A DNA stretch of 64,000 bases from contig CP000875.1 in NCBI GenBank assembly GCA_000018565.1, forward strand, positions 3,053,199 through 3,117,198. Reading direction: 5' to 3'. The notes beneath the pieces are model-generated. The model did no database searches. It had not been told where the DNA came from and worked only from the letters and a program-made list of their open reading frames with translations. The stretch comes from Herpetosiphon aurantiacus DSM 785. Lineage in GTDB: Bacteria > Chloroflexota > Chloroflexia > Chloroflexales > Herpetosiphonaceae. The translations under genes and the position numbers were made by a program. The stretch's first letter is position 1, and every line of letters starts with the position of its first letter. Shown here one piece after another: positions 8,588 to 16,864 of the stretch.

Positions 8588-10567
8588 TTATGGAACCCAA
8601 ATCAGATACATTGGCGAGGCCTGAACCACGCTGCCATAAACATCATTAAATTGAACAGTGATTGATTGGCCAGCATACGGAGCGAGGGTCGCATAGGGCA
8701 CAGTTACAATCGCTGAATTAGGGGTTGAATATTCATGGCGAAAAATCTGGGTGCTGTTGGCAGACAATACCACCGCATCATCAACTAAGCTCGGCATAAC
8801 GCTCGTCGGACTCGCCGAAAGATAATACGTACCAGTTGCAGGCAAATCACTGGGCAATATAAAGCTTGAGCTCAAAAAGGTTTCGCCTTGAACAGTGATC
8901 GGGCGAATCGGAATCGTATTAGGATTAATCGTAGCAATCAGGGTCGTCATCCGTTTAAAGACCAATGGTAAATAGGCAACCGATTGTGCTAGGCTAAACA
9001 CATAGGCCGCACCAGACAAATCGGCGCTATTATCAGCTTGGTTGCCATCTATTCCGGTTGCATTGCTATCTTCATACCTTGCACCAACCACCAAACTTAA
9101 ACCATCGGTTGCCATGGTATAGCCAAAAGTATCTTCAACTCCAGTATTCGAGGCTTTCAAATAGTGTTGCTGGCTCCACACCGTACCAACTCGTGCAAAG
9201 ACAAAAGCCGCTCCAGAACCGCCAGCATCAGCATTCTGTTGATCACCATTGATGCCAATGGCCGCACTATCGTCAGCATAGGCGCTAACAATCAGCCGAT
9301 CGCCACGCAACACCAATGCATGACCAAAATAATTTTCAGTATCAGTATTTGAGGCTTTAATATAGGCTTGCTGGCTCCAACTCATACCATCAAAGCTATA
9401 GACATAGGCTGCTCCTGAAAAGGTCGTATTATTATTATTTTGGTCACCATTAACGCCCGTAGCCGAACTATCTTCCCACCATGCGCCAACTGCTACGGTT
9501 GAGTCATCGATCGTCACGCTCTCGCCGAAGAAATCGTTGGCCTCGGTATTTGAGGCTTTGAGGTAAGCTTGCTGACTCCAGGTCGTGCCACTGCGCACAA
9601 AAACATAGGCTGCGCCAGCACTAGCTGCATCATTATTGGATTGATCACCATTAATGCCAGTGGCAGCACTATCTTCATTGACCGCCCCAACCACCAAGCG
9701 ATCGCCGCTTAGGTCAAGTGCCATCGCAAAATTATCGTTGGCCTCGGTATTTGAGGCTTTGAGATAGGCTTGTTGGCTCCAGGTCGTGCCAGTGCGCACA
9801 AATATATAGGCTGCTCCTGAACGGACAGCATTATTATCGGCTTGGTTGCCATTAACTCCAGTCGCATTGCTCGATTCAAGATTAGCCCCAACCGCTAAGG
9901 TATTGCCATCAAGCGCGACAATCCAGCCAAATTGATCAAAGGCTTCAGCATTTGAAGCTTTGAGATAGGATTGCTGGCTCCAAGTCGTGCCACTGCGCAC
10001 AAACACATAAACGGCCCCAGCATTCATCGCGCTGTTATCGGTTTGGTTGCCATTAATTCCGGTGGCCTCACTTGATTCATTGACCGCCCCAACCACCAAG
10101 GTATTACCAGACAATGCCACGCTATGACCGAATAGATCATTGAAATCGGGATTTGAGGCTTTAATATAGGCTTGCTGGCTCCAGGTGGTCCCAGTACGCA
10201 CAAAAATATAAACTGCACCTGAACTAATGACACTATTATCCTGTTGATTGCCATTAATTCCAGTTGCCGAACTTGATTCATTGGGCGCACCAATCGCAAT
10301 TGTATTGCCATCGATCGCCACGCTTGAGCTAAACAGATCGCCAAGATTGGTATTCGAGGCCTTGAGATAGGCTTGTTGGTTGGGGGGTAACAGTTCGCTA
10401 ATAGCTTGCCAATCGCTTGCGTGGAGGCTCGCTGATTGGGCTGGTTGGGCATGGACAAACCGCCCAACTCGCGCCAACCCAATAACCACAGCCAACAACA
10501 ATAATCCAGCAATAATTCGGCGAGCAACTCGCATAGTCGGTAGCGTTTGATCAGAATGAAAAGCCAT
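8588..10567 (-). CDS. Secreted FG-GAP/integrin-alpha-like beta-propeller protein
   Basis: 659 residues, probably exported and surface-bound. An N-terminal membrane/signal segment (VARRIIAGLLLLAVVIGLARV) is followed by seven tandem repeats from about residue 66 to 522. Six consecutive start-to-start distances are exactly 67 residues; the last is cut at the linker. Each unit opens with '(A/S/H)Y(L/I)KASN', passes 'GNTLAVGA-ES-ATGINGNQ' and ends 'GAAYVFVR-GTTWSQQ'. Seven units fit a closed seven-bladed propeller. After a 'VAYLPLVFKR' linker, a C-terminal domain of about 120 residues (beta-rich, unknown) completes the protein. AAGGAGC precedes the ATG. FG-GAP proteins mediate adhesion or polysaccharide contact; a role in prey or surface attachment is conceivable but not shown. 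Confidence 0.85.
   Translation of the reverse strand: MAFHSDQTLPTMRVARRIIAGLLLLAVVIGLARVGRFVHAQPAQSASLHASDWQAISELLPPNQQAYLKASNTNLGDLFSSSVAIDGNTIAIGAPNESSSATGINGNQQDNSVISSGAVYIFVRTGTTWSQQAYIKASNPDFNDLFGHSVALSGNTLVVGAVNESSEATGINGNQTDNSAMNAGAVYVFVRSGTTWSQQSYLKASNAEAFDQFGWIVALDGNTLAVGANLESSNATGVNGNQADNNAVRSGAAYIFVRTGTTWSQQAYLKASNTEANDNFAMALDLSGDRLVVGAVNEDSAATGINGDQSNNDAASAGAAYVFVRSGTTWSQQAYLKASNTEANDFFGESVTIDDSTVAVGAWWEDSSATGVNGDQNNNNTTFSGAAYVYSFDGMSWSQQAYIKASNTDTENYFGHALVLRGDRLIVSAYADDSAAIGINGDQQNADAGGSGAAFVFARVGTVWSQQHYLKASNTGVEDTFGYTMATDGLSLVVGARYEDSNATGIDGNQADNSADLSGAAYVFSLAQSVAYLPLVFKRMTTLIATINPNTIPIRPITVQGETFLSSSFILPSDLPATGTYYLSASPTSVMPSLVDDAVVLSANSTQIFRHEYSTPNSAIVTVPYATLAPYAGQSITVQFNDVYGSVVQASPMYLIWVP
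9002..10372 (-). repeat. Seven tandem 201-bp coding repeats (67-residue FG-GAP units)
   Basis: Inside the FG-GAP protein. Unit length is 201 bp without indels across six junctions, but unit sequences have diverged, so expansion is old and length is under selection. The last unit is incomplete at its 3' end. Confidence 0.85.
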
Positions 10568-10765
10568 GCACTGCTCCTTTTTTATTTCGCAACGGCTTGG
10601 GCAGCATAGCAGACCGCCCCAGCCTGCTCAAGGGTTAATTTGTGGGCTATTAATCTAACGTTGTGGAGTGGCAAAAAATGAATTTCAGCCTATTGCAATA
10701 AGCTCAGGCGGTTCCATGCTATGATAAAGTCTGCCGCAGGGAACAACACAAGGAGCAGCATTGGT

Positions 10766-11368
10766 ATGACGATTAAACGTCCAGAATTTAATGTGTGTGT
10801 GTTCTGTGGTTCGCGCAATGGAGCGCAGCCCGACTATAGCGACGCAGCTAGGGAACTCGGTATCGCCACAGCCCAACGGGGTTTAGGCTTAGTCTATGGT
10901 GGCTCTTCGAACGGCTTAATGGGAATCTTGGCCAACAGTGCGCTAGCAGCTGGTGGCTATGTTGAAGGCATCATTCCCGATGGCCTGTTTTTGAAGGAAG
11001 TAGCCCATCCGCGCTTATCGCAGCGATTCGTGGTGCGCAGCATGCACGAACGCAAAGCCATGATGGCCGAACGTTCAAACGCCTTTATCGCGCTACCAGG
11101 TGGTTTAGGCACGTTCGAGGAATTATTTGAGATTTTAACGTGGGCCCAGCTTGGCATCCACGCCAAACCAATTGTGGTCTGGAATGTCAAAGGCTACTAT
11201 GACCCGCTGCTGGCCTTTATCGAAGGAGCGGTGACTGAGGGTTTTGTGGCTCCTGAACATCGGCGGTTTATTTCAATTCGCAGCACGCTTGATGAAGTAT
11301 TGCACGATGTGCTGAATTTTAAAGCACCCACCAGCATTGCCAAATGGCTTGAACGTGATGAACTCTAA
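10766..11368 (+). CDS. LOG-family protein (TIGR00730; cytokinin-riboside-phosphate phosphoribohydrolase-like)
   Basis: Rossmann-fold nucleotide phosphoribohydrolase of 200 residues. The family signature 'PGGLGTFEE' is intact, preceded by 'MHERKAMM' with the conserved arginine and lysine, and the N-terminus carries 'VFCGSRNG'. Proteins of this family release free adenine-type bases from nucleoside 5'-monophosphates; many bacterial members are annotated only as lysine decarboxylase-like, which is misleading. I start at ATG 10766 (AAGGAG 10 nt upstream) rather than the upstream in-frame ATG at 10721. An extended -10 promoter element (TGC-TATGAT, ending at 10725) lies just upstream. It is a single gene, followed by a strong terminator. 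Confidence 0.9.
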   Translation: MTIKRPEFNVCVFCGSRNGAQPDYSDAARELGIATAQRGLGLVYGGSSNGLMGILANSALAAGGYVEGIIPDGLFLKEVAHPRLSQRFVVRSMHERKAMMAERSNAFIALPGGLGTFEELFEILTWAQLGIHAKPIVVWNVKGYYDPLLAFIEGAVTEGFVAPEHRRFISIRSTLDEVLHDVLNFKAPTSIAKWLERDEL

Positions 11369-11401
11369 GCCCTAAATTTAACGGTTTTAGGCAACCCATT
11401 C

Positions 11402-11428
11402 GGCGGGGATGAATCAAACATCCCCGCC
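11402..11428 (+). terminator. Rho-independent-like terminator after the LOG-family gene
   Basis: Perfect 10-bp GC-rich stem (GGCGGGGATG with CATCCCCGCC, 7-nt loop) followed on the plus strand by TGATTGTTT. It separates two convergent genes and may serve both. Confidence 0.7.
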
Positions 11429-11439
11429 TGATTGTTTAA

Positions 11440-13245
11440 CTATTGGCTAATGTAGGGTGCAAACAGCATAAAACGGGTTGGCGCAGGCAAACTATATTCA
11501 AATGCGCCAATATCACAAACCGCTTGCAGATCGCCATCACCATCTTGTGGGCGGGGAATTCCGCGCTGATCAAACGGGCCACAATCAGCACCAGCATCAA
11601 TCGCTGGACTTAGCGGATTAAGGCTATAACTCCGAGTTGTGCCCGAATGAAAATCAAATTGATCGAGGATCGGGTCAAGATTAAGTTGATCACTCGCTTG
11701 CGCTTGAAAGATACATTGATACATTGCTTGCGGGCGGGGATGCTCCAACAGGTTATGGCCAAGACTCAGAACCGTGCCCATACAATCATAGGCATCAGCT
11801 ACACTTGTATTATAGTTATTGGCCACAATTGTATTGCCTAGGCTCATGCGGCCAGTTGCATAGAGACCCGCCGTTCGCATATCTGGATATTCCGGATCAT
11901 ATTCATAGTAGCGATTGGTATTAGAAACAATCGTTGAATTGGTAATTGTCATTATGGCGGTCGCTTGGAGTTGGGCAATCCCGCTACCAGTATGAAACGA
12001 GTAATTATGGGCGATCGTGCTGGTGTCAAGCGTTACCACACCTAAATTTTGGTAGATTGCGCCACCATAACCAAAACACTCTTCATCATTCCGAACACCA
12101 CCACTACTACGGTTTTCAACCCATTCACTATCAAGCAGCGTTGCCTTCCCAGCATGCTGATAGAGTGCTCCGCCGAGATCAGCATAATTACCAATAAAGC
12201 GACTATGCATAATCGAAAGCGTTGCCGCGTTATAAATTGCTCCACCACGCGAGCATTCACGGGCATTCGGATCACTAGAGCCATTTCCAACAAAGGTGGT
12301 ATCAGCAAGCGTGGCGCTACTTGCTCCGCGCAGCGACAAGCCCTGTGGCGTATTATTCAACAACCCACCACCCGTTATCCTTAGCTGCCCACCCAGCACA
12401 TTGATCGCAGCCGAGGTTTGATGACTATCGGATGAACGTTGAATCACGCTATTCAGCAGACTTAAATTGCCCTTGATCATATAAATCGCCGGCCCAAAAC
12501 CACGCTGATTGTTATCAAAAAGCGAATTGGTAATAGTAACCGCTTGACTACTGATGTATAAGCCGGCTCCATGACCACTACCTTCATCAAACCCATCAAC
12601 ATATGAGCGTAAAGCATTACTCCGAATGGTACTATCGACGATGCTGAGGGTTCCATTCAGGCTAGCAATGCCACCACCATAATTGTTTGCCAGCATCGTC
12701 GAACGCAGCAAGCCATTGCGTTCAATCAAACTCGATTGAATCTGCAGATTGCCATAGCGTTGCAAAATGCCATGGCCGTAATAGCGCCCAAGCTCATCAT
12801 CGTTATCCACAAAACCATTGCGAATTTGTAGATTGTTCAGGGTAACGGTTGCGGTGTAGATATCCAACACACGATCACTTTCCATGCCATCAATGATCGT
12901 GGTGGCCGAACTCACCCCAGTAATCGTTAAATCGCTCAAAATATCCAAATCGCCAAGCACACCAGTCTCATCATTCATGCCAGTACGGGTTAAACGATAG
13001 TTTGCCGCCGCGAGCTGAATCGTATCATTCGCCCCACCAGCTGGGCATGCATCATAGGCTTGGTTGGTATTGGCGGCATAAAGCGCCTCGCGCAACGAAC
13101 ATGTGCCATTATCGGCAATAAAATCATCATCCGCCGTTGTTACCACAAAGGTGGTTTGCAGGCTCGCTGCTTGGGCGGGCAACATCAAACCCAGCAGGCT
13201 CACGAAACTCACCATAACCAGCAATCCACGGACAAAAGAACCCAT
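11440..13245 (-). CDS. Secreted CSLREA-domain, parallel beta-helix (choice-of-anchor Q) protein
   Basis: 601 residues. A signal peptide (GLLVMVSFVSLLGLMLPAQA) precedes the CSLREA motif in 'NGTCSLREALYAANTN' near residue 45. The middle 100-480 is a right-handed beta-helix, with runs of short repeats such as 'SIVDSTIRSN', 'TLADTTFVGNG' and 'MTITNSTIVSNT'. The C-terminal region 'NPLSPAIDAGADC' through 'CDIGAFEYS' is the choice-of-anchor Q type domain. GGAGGG precedes the ATG. These are large surface or secreted proteins, probably binding or degrading polysaccharide; no catalytic residues can be assigned. It lies between the LOG gene and the biosynthetic locus, with hairpins on both sides. Confidence 0.85.
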   Translation of the reverse strand: MGSFVRGLLVMVSFVSLLGLMLPAQAASLQTTFVVTTADDDFIADNGTCSLREALYAANTNQAYDACPAGGANDTIQLAAANYRLTRTGMNDETGVLGDLDILSDLTITGVSSATTIIDGMESDRVLDIYTATVTLNNLQIRNGFVDNDDELGRYYGHGILQRYGNLQIQSSLIERNGLLRSTMLANNYGGGIASLNGTLSIVDSTIRSNALRSYVDGFDEGSGHGAGLYISSQAVTITNSLFDNNQRGFGPAIYMIKGNLSLLNSVIQRSSDSHQTSAAINVLGGQLRITGGGLLNNTPQGLSLRGASSATLADTTFVGNGSSDPNARECSRGGAIYNAATLSIMHSRFIGNYADLGGALYQHAGKATLLDSEWVENRSSGGVRNDEECFGYGGAIYQNLGVVTLDTSTIAHNYSFHTGSGIAQLQATAIMTITNSTIVSNTNRYYEYDPEYPDMRTAGLYATGRMSLGNTIVANNYNTSVADAYDCMGTVLSLGHNLLEHPRPQAMYQCIFQAQASDQLNLDPILDQFDFHSGTTRSYSLNPLSPAIDAGADCGPFDQRGIPRPQDGDGDLQAVCDIGAFEYSLPAPTRFMLFAPYISQ

Positions 13246-13309
13246 AAACCCTCCACAGCCAAAGTAACAGCAAGGCTAGTATCGGCGATGGTGGATATAA
13301 ACACAATCT

Positions 13310-13411
13310 AAAAAGCTCGGCTTTTTTGGGCACATTTGTGGAGTTTTTGTAGCTGAATGACTCGATTAACCGATTACGCCAATTTCTGCCATAACAGGCT
13401 AGAAATTGGCG
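13310..13411 (-). terminator. Two hairpins downstream of the ammonia-lyase operon
   Basis: 13310-13327 reads on the minus strand as A-rich stem, GC core and T-run (AAAAAGC with GCTTTTT), a classical intrinsic terminator. 13377-13411 is a perfect 11-bp inverted repeat (CGCCAATTTCT and AGAAATTGGCG, 13-nt loop). Both follow the ammonia-lyase stop at 13443 and mark the left edge of the biosynthetic locus. Confidence 0.65.
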
Positions 13412-13442
13412 CAACTGCTTGATTCAGCTGTTTAAGCGAATA

Positions 13443-15143
13443 TTAGGCAAATAAAATAATTGAGCGCAAACTATCTAAGGTTTCTTGAATTGCCTGGGGA
13501 ATAATTCCATCGTTGGTGATGTCGCTGACAATCGCGCTGATATGTTGTTCTAAAGCTTGCTCGTTGTCGTTCCAAATGTAGGGGCGTTCGTGCGAAATCG
13601 GCTTACCCACTACTTCACGCATCGCACTGTAGAGCTTGGCGGTCATCGGCGAAAGCGTTTCAACTGCGTTATAGTGCCCAGTGCGCTTGAAGGTGCGTAA
13701 ATCGACCGCTTGCACCCCAAAAATCAAGGCAATCGCAATATATTGTTGCAAGGTTTCGATCGTTTGGCGGGCCAAATTGGCCGAACCAAAGCCTTGGCTA
13801 TTGATATTTTGGTTAAATTGCTCAGCATGCGTTGGAAACCGATCAGCCAACGAGTTACCCAAAAAGCCCAAAATTGGCATAATCGAGTTGCCCGAAATTT
13901 GCAAACCTTTGAGGCCCATATTGACCTTGCGGTCGGTGTTGCCAACCAACGAGGCCGATAAGCCATTGTTGAACTGTGGCGAAACCAACAAGGCAATTTG
14001 CACATCAAGGTGTTTAGCCATCAAGCCCATGTAATAGCGCAATTGATCCATGCCCACGCCAATATATTGACCAAGGAAATTGCCGCCATGATAGCTTGCG
14101 CCAGCTTCGGTGTTAATTAAAGGATTATCATTGGCCGAGTTGATTTCGACCCGCAAATGATGGGTGATATAGGCCATGCCATCAATAATTGGCCCTAAAA
14201 ACTGCGGTAAACAGCGCAATGAATAGCGATCTTGAATCAAATCGCCTTCGCGATATTCATGTCGTCCATCAAGCTCATCGCGCGATAACGCCGAGCCTTC
14301 TAAAATTTGTAGCATATGGTCGGCGGCCCAAACTTGACCAGTATGGGCTTTATGCTGATGAATAAACGGGTGGAATGATTGATTGGTGCCTTGCAAACCT
14401 TGAATCATCAACCCATGGATATTGAGTGCCAAGCCCAGCAAAATCCGCGCATCATGCAGCACATTCGAAGCAATCCCAGTCATCACCGATGTGCCATTCA
14501 TCATGGCCAAGCCTTCTTTGGGCAATAATTCCAAGCGTGGCAAGTTGAGCCGTTCCAAAGCCTCAAGACAATCAATATTCTCACCATCAAAATCGACGCG
14601 GAAGGCGGGATCTGTGCCAAGCAAGGCTCCGGTAATGCTGATTAATGGCACAAGATCGCCGCTAGCCCCAATTGAGCCAAACTCGCGCACATGCGGCGTG
14701 ACATTGGCATTCAAAAACGTCATCATGCGTTGGATAATTTCCAAGCGAATGCCCGAAACTCCGCGCATATGCGAATTGGCGCGTAGCAACATCGCCGCCC
14801 GTACATCGGCCAAGGGCAACAATTTGCCAGCGCCAGTTTTGTGATACCAAATGGCATTATTCTGCAAATCGGCAGCTTCCTCGGACGAAATAACCACATC
14901 GGCCATACCGCCAAAGCCAGTTGTTACACCATACACAGGCTTGCTAGCTTTGACAGCATCGTTAATGTAAGCACACGAATCCTCAATTCGCTGCAAAATC
15001 TCGGGGTTATCGGTTAGCCCAACAGGTTGATGATGGCGAGCCACGCGAACAACGTCCTCAATGGTTAGGCCTGCACCTGTTAGGGTTACTTGGTGGCGCA
15101 TTTGGTTCTCCAACGTTGAATTTGTCGATAGTCGCTCTAACAT
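13443..15143 (-). CDS. MIO-type aromatic amino acid ammonia-lyase (Tyr/Phe ammonia-lyase candidate)
   Basis: Cytoplasmic enzyme of up to 566 residues that removes ammonia from an aromatic amino acid to give p-coumarate or cinnamate. The autocatalytic MIO triad Ala-Ser-Gly lies in 'GSIGASGDLVPL' (160-162). Essential family segments are present: 'YGVTTGFGG', 'NGTSVMTG', 'QDRYSLRCLPQ' and 'NQNINSQGFGSANLARQT'. From memory it is much closer to cyanobacterial PAL than to histidine ammonia-lyase. The two-residue selectivity position reads Tyr-His (100-101, 'IWYHKTGAG'), which is none of the textbook pairs (Phe-Leu PAL, His-Leu TAL, Ser-His HAL). The start may instead be ATG 15101, which has GGAG 6 nt upstream. 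It lies 18 bp downstream of an acyl-CoA ligase gene, so the pair would make and activate an aryl acid. A strictly tyrosine-specific lyase is known from Herpetosiphon; whether this is that gene I cannot tell. Confidence 0.88.
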   Translation of the reverse strand: MLERLSTNSTLENQMRHQVTLTGAGLTIEDVVRVARHHQPVGLTDNPEILQRIEDSCAYINDAVKASKPVYGVTTGFGGMADVVISSEEAADLQNNAIWYHKTGAGKLLPLADVRAAMLLRANSHMRGVSGIRLEIIQRMMTFLNANVTPHVREFGSIGASGDLVPLISITGALLGTDPAFRVDFDGENIDCLEALERLNLPRLELLPKEGLAMMNGTSVMTGIASNVLHDARILLGLALNIHGLMIQGLQGTNQSFHPFIHQHKAHTGQVWAADHMLQILEGSALSRDELDGRHEYREGDLIQDRYSLRCLPQFLGPIIDGMAYITHHLRVEINSANDNPLINTEAGASYHGGNFLGQYIGVGMDQLRYYMGLMAKHLDVQIALLVSPQFNNGLSASLVGNTDRKVNMGLKGLQISGNSIMPILGFLGNSLADRFPTHAEQFNQNINSQGFGSANLARQTIETLQQYIAIALIFGVQAVDLRTFKRTGHYNAVETLSPMTAKLYSAMREVVGKPISHERPYIWNDNEQALEQHISAIVSDITNDGIIPQAIQETLDSLRSIILFA

Positions 15144-15161
15144 GTCCTAAACCTTTCGAAC

Positions 15162-16658
15162 TTAGGCTCCAGCCTCGTTGCGTAAGAGCCGCTTTAACAC
15201 TTTGCCGGTCGGGTTTTTGGGAATTGAATCAACGACTTTGATGGCGGTTGGCACTTTAAAGCTCGCCATATGCTGGCGACAGAACGCGATAATTGCTTGA
15301 ATTGGTAGCTGTTGCTTGGGTTTAAACACGATTTGGGCTTCAACTCGTTCGCCAGTAATCGCATCGGCAACCCCATAGACCGCCACTTCAGCAACCTCGG
15401 GTAATTGATAGATGACGTTTTCGACTTCAGCGGGATACACTTTAATCCCAGCCACGTTGATCATATCTTTCAAACGATCAACGATAAATAAATAACCAGC
15501 TTGGTCTTTTTTACCAAGGTCGCCAGTATGAAACCAGCCATTGCGAATTGCTTGTGCGGTTGCAGTTGGGTTATTCCAATAGCCCAACATGACGTTTGGG
15601 CCACGAATAATAATTTCCCCCACCTCATCGGGCAATACTTCAACATCAGTTTCAATATCGACGATTTTTATCTCAACTTGCTCAATTGGTACGCCAACCG
15701 AGCCAAGTTTATAGTTGGAGATATGGTTATAGGCAGCAAATGGTGAGGTTTCAGTTAAGCCATAGCCTTCATGAATTGGTAATTTATATTTCGCATACCA
15801 ACGTTGAGCAATTTCAACGGGCAAAATTGCGGCTCCTGAGAAGAAATAGCGCACAGCATGAAATTGCTCAGGCTCAGTTTTATTCAATAACAACAGATAA
15901 ATCGTTGGTACACCAAAAAACATCGTCACCTGATCGGTTTGAATTGAACGCAACACTAAATCAAGATTAAAGCTGCGGTGTAATACAATCGTGGCTCCAG
16001 CATTCAGGGCACTATTAAAAATCGCATTTTGGCCAAAACAATGAAAAAGTGGTACGCACAGCAATAAGCTATCGCTTGAGCGCATATCACAATAGCGATT
16101 TTTAGCCTGCATATTCGAGATAATATTATGATGCGAGAGGGTTACACCTTTGGGAAAGCCAGTCGTACCCGATGAATAAACAATCGCAGCTGGATCATGT
16201 GGTTGCATAGCCCGAGCTTGATATTCCTTGGGCGCTGATTCAATTAATCTGGCTAAACTTGTCGATGCATCAGCTGAATCAGTAACGAGCACATGCTTGA
16301 GGCTTGGGCATTCAGCAGTTGGCACACGTTGGGCTAATTCGGGCGTGGTGATCATCGCTGTAGCTTGGCTATCGTTGATAATAAATTTAATCTCGTCGCG
16401 CTGAAGTTGCACATTCAACGAAACGGCAATTGCACCGAGTTTAATAATGCCAAGATAGCCAACCATAAATTCAGGAATATTGGGCAAAAAAAGCGCGACG
16501 CGTTCACCAACCCGAATGCCAAGTTGGGCTAGGCCATTAGCAACTTGATTGGCTTGTTGATCAAGTTCTTGATAGCTATAGTGGGTATGTTCAAAAATCA
16601 GCGCTAGCTTGTTGGGGCTGTGAAGTCGCGCTTTTTCAATATGCTGGGCAATATTCAT
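15162..16658 (-). CDS. Acyl-CoA/ACP ligase, 4-coumarate:CoA-ligase-like (ANL superfamily)
   Basis: 498-residue stand-alone adenylate-forming ligase that activates a carboxylic acid with ATP and transfers it to CoA or possibly a carrier protein. Motifs: P-loop 'YSSGTTGFPKG', 'YGLTETSP', 'GWFHTGDLG', the hinge 'RLKDMINVAGIKVYPAEVE' and the C-terminal catalytic lysine in 'PKNPTGKVLKR'. Its length matches the 4CL/medium-chain ligase group. It is the first gene of a two-gene operon with the ammonia-lyase (18-bp gap). The best inference is activation of coumarate or cinnamate as a starter unit, and the first PKS of the locus begins with a free N-terminal ACP that needs such loading. A fatty acid or catabolic role is the alternative. 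Confidence 0.88.
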   Translation of the reverse strand: MNIAQHIEKARLHSPNKLALIFEHTHYSYQELDQQANQVANGLAQLGIRVGERVALFLPNIPEFMVGYLGIIKLGAIAVSLNVQLQRDEIKFIINDSQATAMITTPELAQRVPTAECPSLKHVLVTDSADASTSLARLIESAPKEYQARAMQPHDPAAIVYSSGTTGFPKGVTLSHHNIISNMQAKNRYCDMRSSDSLLLCVPLFHCFGQNAIFNSALNAGATIVLHRSFNLDLVLRSIQTDQVTMFFGVPTIYLLLLNKTEPEQFHAVRYFFSGAAILPVEIAQRWYAKYKLPIHEGYGLTETSPFAAYNHISNYKLGSVGVPIEQVEIKIVDIETDVEVLPDEVGEIIIRGPNVMLGYWNNPTATAQAIRNGWFHTGDLGKKDQAGYLFIVDRLKDMINVAGIKVYPAEVENVIYQLPEVAEVAVYGVADAITGERVEAQIVFKPKQQLPIQAIIAFCRQHMASFKVPTAIKVVDSIPKNPTGKVLKRLLRNEAGA

Positions 16659-16864
16659 CTGCTGTATCTTTTCCTTATCAATTCATGGTTGGGCCGACCA
16701 ACCTTCAATATCAGCACATTGGCACAAAGCAAAGCCTACGGGGTGATCGCTGGAAGTGGCATCGCTGCCAACCTCAATCAGCAAACACCTCAGTTGATCG
16801 CAAACAAATAACCTAGGAATCAGCCTTAATTGAGCACCAGAGGCGGCACTGCCTAGGGGCAAGG

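Noticed and set aside
9002-10372. Regular repeats suggesting a CRISPR array
   Set aside because: The 201-bp units are in-frame coding repeats of an FG-GAP protein, too long and without spacers.
13443-15143. Histidine ammonia-lyase (hutH)
   Set aside because: No hut genes nearby, sequence closer to PAL, selectivity pair lacks the Ser-His of HAL.
16659-16864. Small gene between ligase and glycosyltransferase
   Set aside because: The open frame lacks a ribosome-binding site and any recognisable protein pattern; the region has only short inverted repeats.
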